A DNA stretch of 64,000 nt from Bog-473 sp052140165 (GCA_052140165.1 JBKQUM010000034.1:1-64000), one strand, 5' to 3'; positions 24,811 through 32,880 are shown, counted from the first letter of the stretch. The notes: generated by a model not told the origin, from the sequence alone. Numbers and translations: made by a program.

Positions 24811-25431
24811 TCAAGCCCCGGGCTTCACGGCTGCTCCGAGGGTCAGCCAGCACCACGGCTTCGGCCCACGCACGTAGCGCTGCTCGTTGCGCTGCATGAC
24901 GAAGCCTGCACTCTCGACCAGCGCAGTCGGTTGTCGGGTCAGGTGGCACCCGTCGGCGACGCGCCGCTGTACCGGCTCGAGGCGGTGCTGCCAGCGGGCC
25001 ACGCGGGCGTCGGGGGACAGCCCGTGTTCGAGGAAGTGGACCGTGCCGCCCGGCCGGAGCACCCGTCGCACCTCCGAGAGCGCCAGGGCGGGTTCCGGCA
25101 CCGTGCACAGCGTGAACGTGAAGAGCGCCGCGTCGCAGCAGGCGTCGTCCAGCGGAATCTCCTGTCCGTCGAGGCCCACGTGCTCGACGCGGACCGTGGA
25201 GGCGCGGATCCGTGTCTCGGCCCGGCGCCGTGCCACGAGAGCGGGCTCCACGGCCAGCACCTCTTCGACGGAGTCCGGATAGTGCGGGACGTTGAGCCCG
25301 GAGCCGAAGCCCACCTCGACCACCCGGCCCGAGAGGCCGTCGGTCACCCGTGCCCGCCAGGGGTCGAACCCGGCGGCCCCACACATCCGATCGACCAGGC
25401 GGGGCACCACCTGGTCCCGGTAGACACCCAT
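24811..25431 (-). CDS. Class I SAM-dependent methyltransferase
   Basis: A 206-residue methyltransferase with SAM motif I VVEVGFGSGLNVP (about residues 36-48), an acidic residue after strand 2 in LAVEPALVAR, and LRPGGTVHFLEHGLSP for the motif III region. It resembles small UbiE/PhcD-like lipid or quinone methyltransferases, but the acceptor is unknown. The ATG at 25431 is preferred over a GTG at 25440 because TAGCGT ends 7 nt before it. It is divergent from the SDR gene, 47 bp apart. Confidence 0.87.
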   Translation of the reverse strand: MGVYRDQVVPRLVDRMCGAAGFDPWRARVTDGLSGRVVEVGFGSGLNVPHYPDSVEEVLAVEPALVARRRAETRIRASTVRVEHVGLDGQEIPLDDACCDAALFTFTLCTVPEPALALSEVRRVLRPGGTVHFLEHGLSPDARVARWQHRLEPVQRRVADGCHLTRQPTALVESAGFVMQRNEQRYVRGPKPWCWLTLGAAVKPGA

Positions 25432-25438
25432 CGCGGGC

Positions 25439-25444
25439 ACGCTA
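25439..25444 (-). promoter_or_regulatory. Leaderless-type -10 hexamer TAGCGT
   Basis: On the minus strand TAGCGT ends 7 nt before the ATG at 25431, in line with a leaderless transcript for the methyltransferase. Confidence 0.5.
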
Positions 25445-25478
25445 CCGCCGAGTGTGCAACTAGGAAAGAATCGGGCCC

Positions 25479-26327
25479 ATGGACATTCATGGGAGTGCGC
25501 TTGTCACAGGTGCGAGCCGCGGCATCGGGAGGGCGGTTGCGCTCGAGCTGGCCAATCGGGGGTTCGACACGGTCGCGACCATGCGTGACCCGGCCGCAGG
25601 AGAATCCATGGCGGACGAAGCACGCGGTCGGCTCACGGTCCGGCGCCTGGACGTGACCGATCCGTCGACGTTCGAACTGCCCGACGACCTACGCGTGCTG
25701 GTCAACAACGCGGGAATCGACACCGATTACCTCCCCGTCGAGCACGCCAACCTCGACGACTGGCGCCGGATGTTCGAGACCAACGTCTTCGGGGTCGTCT
25801 CCGTGACGGCGGCAGCCATTCCGATCCTGCGCGCCAACCAGCCATCGGTGGTGTGCACCGTCACCTCGTCCTCGATCATTGCCGCCGTGCCCTTCTTCTC
25901 CGCGTACCGGGCGTCGAAGGCGGCCGCGTCCGCGTTCGGGGACAGCCTCCGGGTCGAGGTCGCCCCCTTCGGCATCCGGGTCGTCGAGATCATGCCCGGT
26001 CCCGTCGACACCGACATGTTCCGCCTCAGCACGGGCGAGTCGGACGCATCCCGCTTCGCCGACTACCGGGCCATGGCGGGAGTCGCCGCCACCCTGCGAC
26101 AGGAGTACGCCGATCCTCGTGTCGTGGAGCCGGCAGCGGCGGCCACCGCCGTCGTCGACGCCATCCTCGACAGCTCGGGCCCCATGCGCTACGGCTGCGA
26201 TCCCATTTCGCTCGAGCTGCTCGACCTGTGGCGCCAGTGTGACGACGAGACCGTCTTCACCATGACGGGCAGCTCGCTCCTCGACCTCGTCGCCGCCACC
26301 GACGATGGGGACGCGGTGGCCGGTTAG
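25479..26327 (+). CDS. Short-chain dehydrogenase/reductase
   Basis: A 282-residue classical SDR. It has the cofactor loop TGASRGIG at about residues 10-17, NNAG near 74, the catalytic serine in VTSSS near 128, and YRASK near 145. The acid/base set is complete, so it should be an active NAD(P)(H) oxidoreductase of alcohols and ketones. The extended C-terminus after residue 235 is typical of the larger retinol-dehydrogenase-like group. The stop overlaps the stop of the convergent PPK2 gene by 4 bp. Substrate unknown. Confidence 0.9.
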   Translation: MDIHGSALVTGASRGIGRAVALELANRGFDTVATMRDPAAGESMADEARGRLTVRRLDVTDPSTFELPDDLRVLVNNAGIDTDYLPVEHANLDDWRRMFETNVFGVVSVTAAAIPILRANQPSVVCTVTSSSIIAAVPFFSAYRASKAAASAFGDSLRVEVAPFGIRVVEIMPGPVDTDMFRLSTGESDASRFADYRAMAGVAATLRQEYADPRVVEPAAAATAVVDAILDSSGPMRYGCDPISLELLDLWRQCDDETVFTMTGSSLLDLVAATDDGDAVAG

Positions 26328-27256
26328 CCACCGATCGGGTCTGCCTTCCCGCCCGGGGGGGCCTCGGCGATGAGTGCGGCCCTCGCGTCGCGCTCCAGGC
26401 GTCTCTGCTCCTCGGTGACTTCTGGGTACTGGGGGTCGAGCTCCTCGAGCGCCTCCACGAGTATGGCCCCGACGCAGATGCGGGCGAACCACTTGTGGTC
26501 CGCCGGGATCACGTACCACGGCGCCCACTCGGTGCTCGTGTGGGACAGCATGTCCGAGAACGCCCGCTGGTAGTCGTCCCAGTACTTGCGTTCGTGGACG
26601 TCGCTCGCCGAGAACTTCCAGTTGTGGTCGGGCAGGTCGAGACGCCGCAGGAAGCGCAGCCGTTGCTCCTCCTTCGAGATGTTGAGGAACACCTTGAGCA
26701 CGCGGATCCCGTTGTCGCTCAGGTAGCGCTCCCACTCGTTGATCTCCGTGAACCGGCGCTTCCAGATGTCCTCGCCCTTTGCCTCACCCGGCAGGTGCTG
26801 GCGCTGAAGGAGCTCGGGATGCACCCGGACGACGAGCACCTCCTCGTAGTGCGAGCGGTTGAAGATGGCGATTTCGCCGCGGGCCGGCAGCCGCTCGGCG
26901 TACCGCCACATGTAGTCGTGGTTGAGCTCCTCGGTCGAGGGCACCTTGAAGCTGCTCACGTGCACGCCCTGGGGGTTCACGCCGCTCATCACGTGGCGGA
27001 TGGTGCCGTCCTTCCCGGCCGCGTCGAGCGCCTGCAGGCAGAGCAGCAACCCGTCGGTGTCCTGGGCGGCCAGGCGATCCTGGTACGCCGCCAGGAGCTG
27101 CACGCTCTCGGCCAGGAACTCGGCTCCGTCCTTCTTGTCGACGAAGCGGGAGGTGAAGGAAGGGTCGAAGTCCTTGGAGAGCGTGACACGGGAGCCGGGC
27201 GCGACCCGCAGCAGGTCGACCAGCTCCCCGATCCATTGTGGCCTGGTGCGGCTCAT
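26324..27256 (-). CDS. ppk2: Polyphosphate kinase 2 family, polyphosphate:nucleotide phosphotransferase
   Basis: A 310-residue PPK2 enzyme that moves phosphate between polyphosphate and nucleotides. The Walker A-like loop is LQALDAAGKDG (about residues 73-83), followed by HVMSGVNPQG; the Walker B/lid region is IFNRSHYEEVLVVRVHPE (about 131-148). The FNRSHYE form is typical of class III PPK2 enzymes, which phosphorylate AMP or ADP (and other NMP/NDP) with polyphosphate. It is cytosolic. The start has GGAGGG upstream, in a leader with two competing hairpins. Confidence 0.92.
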   Translation of the reverse strand: MSRTRPQWIGELVDLLRVAPGSRVTLSKDFDPSFTSRFVDKKDGAEFLAESVQLLAAYQDRLAAQDTDGLLLCLQALDAAGKDGTIRHVMSGVNPQGVHVSSFKVPSTEELNHDYMWRYAERLPARGEIAIFNRSHYEEVLVVRVHPELLQRQHLPGEAKGEDIWKRRFTEINEWERYLSDNGIRVLKVFLNISKEEQRLRFLRRLDLPDHNWKFSASDVHERKYWDDYQRAFSDMLSHTSTEWAPWYVIPADHKWFARICVGAILVEALEELDPQYPEVTEEQRRLERDARAALIAEAPPGGKADPIGG

Positions 27257-27271
27257 CGTCGCCCTCCCGGT

Positions 27272-27297
27272 CCGTGCGAGGCACGGCGGTGCCGTGC
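27272..27297 (-). repeat. Competing inverted repeats upstream of ppk2
   Basis: CCGTGC (27272-27277) can pair with GCACGG (27281-27286), and GCACGGC (27281-27287) with GCCGTGC (27291-27297). The middle arm is shared, so only one hairpin can form at a time. It lies 16 nt upstream of the ppk2 start. Confidence 0.35.
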
Positions 27298-27401
27298 CGA
27301 TGGGGTCGAAGGTACCTTTTTCGGTGGCAAGAGCGTTGCACGGGCGGCCAATGGGTCATTCGGCCCTAGGACACCCCCGTCGCCATCGCCATCGTGGCTT
27401 C

Positions 27402-28313
27402 ATGGGCGGAACGGAGATTGAGGAAGGTCCCGCCGCGGACGGCCTGGACGGGTCGACCGCGCGCGGCGCCGACTGGCTCGACTGGAAGCGGACGACCGTG
27501 GACGGCCGTGGCGCCGAATACGGCGAGGCCGGCACGGGTGCTCCGGCCGTGTTCCTCCACGGCTGGGGCCTCGACCACAAGGCGTACAAACGCGCGCTCT
27601 CGCGCCTCGTGCGCGCCGGGCTGCACGTCTACGCCCCCGCGCTCCCGGGGTTCGGAGGGACGGCGGCCCTGCCGCGCGCGTCCTCCTCCCTGCGTGGTTA
27701 CGGGGACTGGGTCGCGTCATTCCTCGACGCCGTCGGCGTGGGGGACCCCGTGCTGCTGATGGGCCACTCTTTCGGCGGTGGGGTCGCCATCGAGCTGTCG
27801 CACGACCACCCCGACTTGGTGCGCGCCCTTGTCCTCATCAATTCCGTCGGGGGCTCGGCCTGGGCCCACTCGGGGTCGACGATCCGGTCCATGTCGGAGC
27901 GGCCGCTGTGGGACTGGGGCATCCACTTCCCCTCGGACCTGTTGCCCATCCGCCAGGCGCACCGGGTCCTGCCCGTCATCCTGTCCGAGGCCGTCGGGAA
28001 CCTGGTGCGGAACCCGAGGTCGTTCTGGCGCACGGCCGGGATCGCCCGACGGGCCGACCTCATGGAGGAGCTCGACGAACTTCGCACCCGCGGGCTGCCC
28101 GTCGTGGTCCTCTGGGGGCAGCGCGACCACCTCATCACACGCGACTCGTTCGAGGACATGTGCCGAGCGCTTGGTGACCCCGACGTCGTGACCGTCGCGG
28201 GGACACACTCGTGGATGCTCGCCGACCCCGATGAGTTCGGCGAGGTCATGACGAACGTCCTGGCAATCGTCGACCGGACGGACCCCGGGGAGCCCGTGGC
28301 CGACGCGGTGTGA
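27402..28313 (+). CDS. Alpha/beta fold hydrolase
   Basis: A 303-residue hydrolase. After a polar 40-residue N-terminus it has the oxyanion motif VFLHGWGLDH, nucleophile motif LLMGHSFGGG near residue 125, acid in LWGQRDHLI near 247, and histidine in VAGTHSWML near 273. It lacks a signal peptide and is probably cytosolic. It is closest in layout to peroxidase/epoxide-hydrolase-like enzymes. An ATG 51 bp upstream would add a His/Arg-rich leader and is less likely. Substrate unknown. Confidence 0.85.
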   Translation: MGGTEIEEGPAADGLDGSTARGADWLDWKRTTVDGRGAEYGEAGTGAPAVFLHGWGLDHKAYKRALSRLVRAGLHVYAPALPGFGGTAALPRASSSLRGYGDWVASFLDAVGVGDPVLLMGHSFGGGVAIELSHDHPDLVRALVLINSVGGSAWAHSGSTIRSMSERPLWDWGIHFPSDLLPIRQAHRVLPVILSEAVGNLVRNPRSFWRTAGIARRADLMEELDELRTRGLPVVVLWGQRDHLITRDSFEDMCRALGDPDVVTVAGTHSWMLADPDEFGEVMTNVLAIVDRTDPGEPVADAV

Positions 28314-28334
28314 CCGCTGCGAGCGAGTGCGCCG

Positions 28335-28523
28335 CTACTCGCTGACGCGCGGCGGGTTGTCGAGCTGGAAGAGCACCGACTCGAGGATGGCTCGGCGTGC
28401 GCGCAGCGCCTCCCGGTACTCGGGATCGTCGGTGCCGGCGATCTCGGTGCTCAGGTCACCCAGTGACCACTCGAGCAGGCGCTGAAGCTCCGCGCACTGC
28501 ACTTCGGTGAGTTCGATCAGCAT
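28335..28523 (-). CDS. Small conserved hypothetical protein
   Basis: A 62-residue protein with two amphipathic helices (LTEVQCAELQRLLEWSL and DPEYREALRARRAILESVLF), which suggests a helical hairpin. There is no signal or membrane span. GGGAGG lies 7 nt before the ATG, and codon use matches its neighbours, so I regard it as real. The function is unknown. Confidence 0.6.
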   Translation of the reverse strand: MLIELTEVQCAELQRLLEWSLGDLSTEIAGTDDPEYREALRARRAILESVLFQLDNPPRVSE

Positions 28524-28656
28524 GGACGTGCCTCCCCGAATCCTCGGGCCGACGGTCGGCCGGTCAGCGGTGACCCCGGAGGGTCGCCCGACACAAACTA
28601 CGTGAAGCGCCCGGTCGGCGCCTGCACGCTACGTTCGGCCCCGACAGAAAGGTCGC

Positions 28657-29241
28657 ATGCAGCTCGCCATCGTCCTCGCCGTGTATCCGATCATCTTCCT
28701 GGGCGAGCTCCCGGACAAGACCATGTTCGCCTCCCTGGTGATGTCGACGCGGGGTCGCCCGGGAATCGTATGGCTCGGAGCCGCCGCCGCCTTCGCTGTC
28801 CACGTGGTCATCGCCACGACGATCGGCGTGGCGCTGTTCCATCTGCTGCCCCACCAGGCGCTCGAGGCGCTCGTGGCCGTGATGTTCCTCGCCGGTGCGG
28901 TGCTCGCTCTGCGGGAAGCGGCCAAGGAGCGTCATGAGGAGGAGCTGGTCGAGCGAGAGGTGGCGTCGCACGGCCGCGTCGCCGTCACCGCCTTCCTGGT
29001 CATCTTCGTCGCCGAGTGGGGCGACCTCACCCAGATCCTGACCGCCAACCTGGCGGCGCATTACCACAACGCACTCTCCGTGGGCGTCGGGGCCGTGCTC
29101 GCGCTCTGGACGGTGGCGGCGCTCGCCGTGGCCAGCGGACAGAGCCTGTTGCGCGTGATCAACATCGCCACCGTCCGGATCGTCACCGCAGTGGTGCTGG
29201 CCGGACTGGCCGCCTGGGCCGCCTGGGCGGCGATCCACTGA
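28657..29241 (+). CDS. GDT1/UPF0016 family cation (Mn2+/Ca2+) exporter
   Basis: A 194-residue membrane protein with six predicted helices in two inverted halves. Each half holds a family signature: GELPDKT at about residues 15-21 and AEWGDLTQ at about 115-122, equivalent to the E-x-G-D-K/R-T/S motifs that line the ion path. A charged loop (EAAKERHEEELVEREV) separates the halves. Bacterial members such as MneA export Mn2+. No yybP-ykoY-like manganese riboswitch was seen in the 133-bp upstream region. Confidence 0.9.
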   Translation: MQLAIVLAVYPIIFLGELPDKTMFASLVMSTRGRPGIVWLGAAAAFAVHVVIATTIGVALFHLLPHQALEALVAVMFLAGAVLALREAAKERHEEELVEREVASHGRVAVTAFLVIFVAEWGDLTQILTANLAAHYHNALSVGVGAVLALWTVAALAVASGQSLLRVINIATVRIVTAVVLAGLAAWAAWAAIH

Positions 29242-29321
29242 GCCGGCGGTCCGACGGCCCGGTGGGACGCGTATGACCTGTGGCCCTGGCGTACCGCGGG
29301 GTCATCCGATAGAAGGGAGGC

Positions 29322-30560
29322 ATGGTGGCGGTGCACGCACGCGTGGTCGTATGCGCAGTCCTGGGCGTCGTGGCCGTGCTGTTCGCAGGCGGCGCTCGGG
29401 CGGCCGGTGCCGCCTCCAGCGCTCAGGTGGCGTTCACGACTTCTCAGGCGCCCGGCGGGGCGGCGACGGCAGGCCATCGGGTGATCGCCCTCACCTTCGA
29501 CGACGGTCCGGGCCCCTTCACTCCGCAGGTGCTCTCGGTGCTCGAGCGCTACCAAGTGCCCGCCACGTTCTTCGAGATCGGCGAGGAGGTTGCCCGCTAC
29601 CCCCAGTACTCGAAGATGGTCGTCGCCGCGGGCTTCCCCGTCGAGGACCACACGTGGAGTCACCCCGACCTCACCACGCTCCCGGCCTCGGGTGTCGACT
29701 CCCAGGTCGACATGACCCAGGCCGAGATCCGCAACGTGACGGGCACGACGCCACAGTGCGTGCGCCCCCCGTACGACGCATGGAATGCCGGCGTCCTGAG
29801 CCAGATCGCGTCGCGCGGGCTGACGACGATGAGCTACTCCATCGACCCCAGGGACTGGACCCTCCCCGGCGCGCAGGCGATCGCCGACCGGGTGGTCGGT
29901 GCGGCCTTTCCCGGTGCCGTCGTCGACATGCACGACGCCGGGGGGGACCGCTCGCAGACGGTGGCCGCCCTCCCGCAGATCATCACCCGTCTCCGGGCGA
30001 TGGGGTACTCCTTCGTCTCCATTTGTGGCGGGGGACCGGCGGACCTCCCCCAGGTCACCGCCACCTACCCCTTCGGTGATGCACTGGCTGCCGGAGCCGC
30101 CGTGACGTCCGATCGACCGCTGGTCGGGGCGGCCACCGCCGGCGCCGCCGGCTACTGGGAGGTGGCGTCCGACGGCGGCATCTTCTCCTTCGGCGACGCG
30201 TCGTTCGACGGGTCGATGGGCGGCACGGCGCTCAACGCGCCCATCGTGGGCATGGCGGCCACCGCCGACGGCGCCGGCTACTGGGAGGTGGCGTCCGACG
30301 GCGGCGTGTTCGCCTTCGGCGACGCGTCGTTCCACGGGTCGATGGGCGGCACGGCGCTCGACGCGCCCATCGTGGGCATGGCGGCCACCACCGACGGCGC
30401 CGGCTACTGGGAGGTGGCGTCGGACGGTGGCGTGTTCGCCTTCAACGCACCGTTCTACGGTTCCCGCGCCGGACTGAGCACCGAGGACAGGTTCTTCTCA
30501 ATCGTGCCGACGTCCGACGGCGGTGGCTACCTGCTGGTCGGAGAGCACCCCGCCGAGTAG
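29322..30560 (+). CDS. Secreted polysaccharide deacetylase with C-terminal tandem repeats
   Basis: A 412-residue exported protein. A signal peptide (about residues 1-27, ending GARAAGA) is followed by a NodB/CE4 domain (about 50-240) with all five motifs: TFDDGP, HTWSHP (metal histidines), RPPYD, DPRDW, and VDMHDAGG. It should deacetylate peptidoglycan or another N-acetylated glycan. From about residue 275 there are three 42-residue repeats starting GYWEVASDGG and containing FGDASFDGSMGGTAL, a fold seen widely in Acidimicrobiia, probably for wall or surface binding. GGGAGG precedes the ATG. Confidence 0.93.
   Translation: MVAVHARVVVCAVLGVVAVLFAGGARAAGAASSAQVAFTTSQAPGGAATAGHRVIALTFDDGPGPFTPQVLSVLERYQVPATFFEIGEEVARYPQYSKMVVAAGFPVEDHTWSHPDLTTLPASGVDSQVDMTQAEIRNVTGTTPQCVRPPYDAWNAGVLSQIASRGLTTMSYSIDPRDWTLPGAQAIADRVVGAAFPGAVVDMHDAGGDRSQTVAALPQIITRLRAMGYSFVSICGGGPADLPQVTATYPFGDALAAGAAVTSDRPLVGAATAGAAGYWEVASDGGIFSFGDASFDGSMGGTALNAPIVGMAATADGAGYWEVASDGGVFAFGDASFHGSMGGTALDAPIVGMAATTDGAGYWEVASDGGVFAFNAPFYGSRAGLSTEDRFFSIVPTSDGGGYLLVGEHPAE
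30151..30471 (+). repeat. 126-bp tandem coding repeats
   Basis: The sequence GCTACTGGGAGGTGGCGTC recurs at 30151, 30277 and 30403, an exact 126-bp (42-codon) period. The first two units are nearly identical at DNA level; the third is shorter and has lost the GDASFHGSMGG part. Near identity suggests recent duplication or gene conversion. Confidence 0.9.
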
Positions 30561-30590
30561 CGAGCGCCGGCCCGGGGGCCGTGGTGCGCG

Positions 30591-31385
30591 CTAGCCGCCC
30601 TGGTCGGAGAACCGGTACCCGATGCCGCGGATGGTGGTGATCCACCGCGGGTTCTCGGGGTCGGCCTCGATCTTGAGGCGGACCCGGCGGATGTGCTCGG
30701 TGACCGTCGAACGGCCCTGCCAGCGCCCATTGGAACCCCAAACCCGTTCGAGCAGGTCCTCGCGCGAGAAGACCCGTCCCGGTGCGGAGGCCAGAAAGGC
30801 CAGCAGGTCGAACTCCTTGCGCGTCATCGCGACTTCGGACGCGCGGACCGTCACCGTCCGGGTGCCCTGGTCGATGACCAGGTCGCCGTGGTCGAGGGTC
30901 GTCGTCGGTGCCGCAGTGCCCCGGCGGAGGACCGCCCGCACACGCGCCTCGAGCTCGGCGAAAGAATACGGCTTCGTGATGAAGTCGTCGGCACCGAGGT
31001 TCAGCAGGCTGACGCGATCGCGCTCGGAGGCGTGGCCCGAGCAGACGATGACGGGGACCGTGCTGCGGCGCCGGATCTTGGTCAGGACCTCGGAGGTCCC
31101 GCCGCCCTGGTCCAGGTCGAGGATGACCAGATCAGCCAGGTCGCTGAAGGCGGCCTCGAGCGAGGACGTGACACTGGCCGCCTCAATGACGTGGTAGCCG
31201 AACCGGCTCAGGTAGTGCTGCAGGGCCCGACGGCAGTTGCTGTCGTCTTCCGCCACGAGGATCGTCCGCACCGCGGCGCCGCCCGCGCCTGGCGGAATCA
31301 GGACGCCGGGGTCGTTGGAACCGAGCCGCTTGGAAGGCGGATCCCCGTGATGAGCCGTCGAGCGGGTTGACACGTCGAGTGGCAT
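30591..31385 (-). CDS. OmpR/PhoB-type response regulator with atypical receiver
   Basis: A 264-residue regulator. A 35-residue N-terminal extension is followed by a receiver (about 38-155) with AEDD and the phosphoacceptor region ILDLDQGGG, where most regulators have D-x-x-x-P-G-x-D-G; the switch lysine is present in ITKPYS. The winged-helix DNA-binding domain (about 165-262) has LTRKEFDLLAFL-like text (MTRKEFDLLAFLAS), VFSREDLLERVWG and RSTVTEHIRRVRLKIE, which match PhoB. No histidine kinase is adjacent. The upstream neighbour is a clear paralogue. A 29-codon frame ends 3 nt before its ATG, and the gene lacks a good ribosome site of its own. Confidence 0.88.
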   Translation of the reverse strand: MPLDVSTRSTAHHGDPPSKRLGSNDPGVLIPPGAGGAAVRTILVAEDDSNCRRALQHYLSRFGYHVIEAASVTSSLEAAFSDLADLVILDLDQGGGTSEVLTKIRRRSTVPVIVCSGHASERDRVSLLNLGADDFITKPYSFAELEARVRAVLRRGTAAPTTTLDHGDLVIDQGTRTVTVRASEVAMTRKEFDLLAFLASAPGRVFSREDLLERVWGSNGRWQGRSTVTEHIRRVRLKIEADPENPRWITTIRGIGYRFSDQGG

Positions 31386-31388
31386 CAG

Positions 31389-31478
31389 TCACGCGCCGCC
31401 GGATCCGGAGATGGCGGAGCGGGGTGCGGCGGTGAACCGATGCTGCTGACCGGGCGCGCGCAGCGAGCCGGATGTCAT
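31389..31478 (-). CDS. Possible 29-codon upstream ORF
   Basis: An ATG with GGGGG upstream opens a 29-residue frame (MTSGSLRAPGQQHRF and on) whose TGA is 3 nt before the regulator's ATG. The peptide has no recognisable domain. Since the downstream gene lacks a good ribosome binding site, this frame may provide translational coupling or act as a leader peptide. The rest of 31479-31598 holds no gene and presumably the promoter. Confidence 0.35.
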   Translation of the reverse strand: MTSGSLRAPGQQHRFTAAPRSAISGSGGA

Positions 31479-31598
31479 GGTGAATTCCCCCTTGTCCCTT
31501 TCCGTACCACTCATGCGGCTGCGGGTCGTCACAACTAATTGTCGGAGCGCAATTCGTCCGGCTGCATAGGTCTTTCGGCCCAATCCGGGCGCGGGGAT

Positions 31599-32399
31599 TC
31601 AGGCTTCGGGCACGGAGAAGCGATAGCCGACGCCGCGGACGGTGGTGATCCACCGTGGCGTGTCCGGATCGGGCTCGATCTTCAGCCGGACGCGCCGCAC
31701 ATGCTCGGTCACCGTCGAACGGCCCTGCCATTCCTCGGTGGAGCCCCAGACCCGCTCGAGGAGGTCCTCGCGTGAGAAGACCTGGCCCGGAGACGCAGCG
31801 AGGAAGGCGAGCAGATCGAATTCCTTGCGGGTCATCGGCACCACCTCGTCGAGGATGGTCACCGTGCGCGTGTCGCGATCGACCACCAGCTCACCGTGGT
31901 GGAAGCAGGTCGCCGCCGGCTGGTTGTTGCCACGGCGCAGCACGGCACGAACCCGAGCCTCGAGCTCGGCAAAGGAGAAGGGCTTGAGAACGTAGTCGTC
32001 GGCTCCCAGATTGAGCATGCGGATGCGCTCGTCTTCTGAGACGCGGCCCGAGCAGACGATGACGGGTAGGGCGCTGTGGCGGCGGATCTTGGCCAGCACA
32101 TCGCTGCCGTCGAAGCCCGGGAGTCCGAGGTCGAGGATCACCAGGCTGGCTGAATGCTGGAAGACCGCCCGCAGTGTCGATGGTCCGTCGATCGCCTCGA
32201 TGACGTGGTATCCGGACCGCTCGAAATACGTATGCAGCGCGCTGCGGCAGCTGAGGTCGTCCTCGGCCACCAGGATCGTCTGTTCGGCGCTGTCGGCGCT
32301 GCCGTTCGTGGACGGGGAGGTGGCGCCCGCCGGCCTCGTGATCCGCGGGCCGCGAGCGTGGGTCGTGGCACGGAGCGCGACGTCAATTGGCGGAGTCAT
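31599..32399 (-). CDS. OmpR/PhoB-type response regulator
   Basis: A 266-residue paralogue of the downstream regulator. After a polar N-terminal extension the receiver has VAEDD, an intact phosphoacceptor region LVILDLGLPGFDGSDVL and LKPFSF. The winged-helix domain has MTRKEFDLLAFL, REDLLERVWG and STVTEHVRRVRLKIE. The ATG at 32399 is chosen because it aligns with the paralogue's start (DVALRATTHARG against DVSTRSTAHHG); a GTG- or ATG-led extension to 32459 has no support. No kinase is nearby, so it is an orphan that may control the divergent sigma factor or itself. Confidence 0.9.
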   Translation of the reverse strand: MTPPIDVALRATTHARGPRITRPAGATSPSTNGSADSAEQTILVAEDDLSCRSALHTYFERSGYHVIEAIDGPSTLRAVFQHSASLVILDLGLPGFDGSDVLAKIRRHSALPVIVCSGRVSEDERIRMLNLGADDYVLKPFSFAELEARVRAVLRRGNNQPAATCFHHGELVVDRDTRTVTILDEVVPMTRKEFDLLAFLAASPGQVFSREDLLERVWGSTEEWQGRSTVTEHVRRVRLKIEPDPDTPRWITTVRGVGYRFSVPEA

Positions 32400-32689
32400 G
32401 TGCGGCAGGGTCCTCTCTGGGATGTCGAGCACAGCGCCCTCACCTACTCTCCCTCTCACTCACTCCCGAAATGTCGGTTCGACAGGCCGCGACCTTGAGG
32501 GATGGCTTCGACCCTGGGAACAAAGCCCCACCGCGCATCCAGGCCGCCGGTGTGTGGCGCACGCCTGGAACCGGGTGCTCCGGGGAACGGCCATCGGCAC
32601 GGCACGCCCCCAGACCCCACGCCGGTCCGGTGACGATGCGACGGCGATCGGACGACGGGCACCACGCCACGTTCGACCGCCACGGAATT

Positions 32690-32731
32690 GTTGCTCGCTG
32701 GTTGCGGTGGCCTCTGCAACCGGGGAGCAAC
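32690..32731. repeat. Imperfect 16-bp inverted repeat
   Basis: GTTGCTCGCTGGTTGC (32690-32705) and GCAACCGGGGAGCAAC (32716-32731) pair at 14 of 16 positions plus one wobble. GAGCAAC at 32725-32731 occurs again directly at 32736-32742. It may be a dimeric-regulator operator. Confidence 0.6.
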
Positions 32732-32840
32732 GTTCGAGCAACCGCTCTGACAACACACGGTTGATTAAAGTGGTGTACTCCTGAAACACGCTGATGGCGA
32801 ATGCGAAATGGGCGTGGTCACCTGGGCCTCAGGAGAAGAA

Positions 32841-32863
32841 GTGGCATCTGTCGGAGATGCCAC
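32841..32863 (+). promoter_or_regulatory. Perfect 9-bp hairpin in sigma-factor leader
   Basis: GTGGCATCT (32841-32849) and AGATGCCAC (32855-32863) form a perfect stem with loop GTCGG. It ends 2 nt before the GAGGGAGGGGG ribosome binding site, so it may affect translation initiation. Confidence 0.55.
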
Positions 32864-32880
32864 CTGAGGGAGGGGGAAAC

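Larger units (their letters stand above)
32400..32880. other. 480-bp gene-free divergent regulatory region
   Basis: No coding frame here looks real: third-position GC is not raised in any frame. It separates a response regulator (minus) from a sigma factor (plus) and contains a 16-bp imperfect inverted repeat (32690-32731), a repeat of GAGCAAC, an AT-rich stretch near 32760-32790 that may hold a promoter, and a perfect 9-bp hairpin before the sigma ribosome site. Confidence 0.6.

Noticed and set aside
28524..28656. yybP-ykoY manganese riboswitch before the GDT1-type exporter
   Set aside because: The conserved core sequence of that riboswitch is not seen.
32794..32880. Earlier ATG start for the sigma factor
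   Set aside because: The 29 extra codons cover the hairpin and ribosome site of the GTG at 32881 and have no ribosome site themselves.
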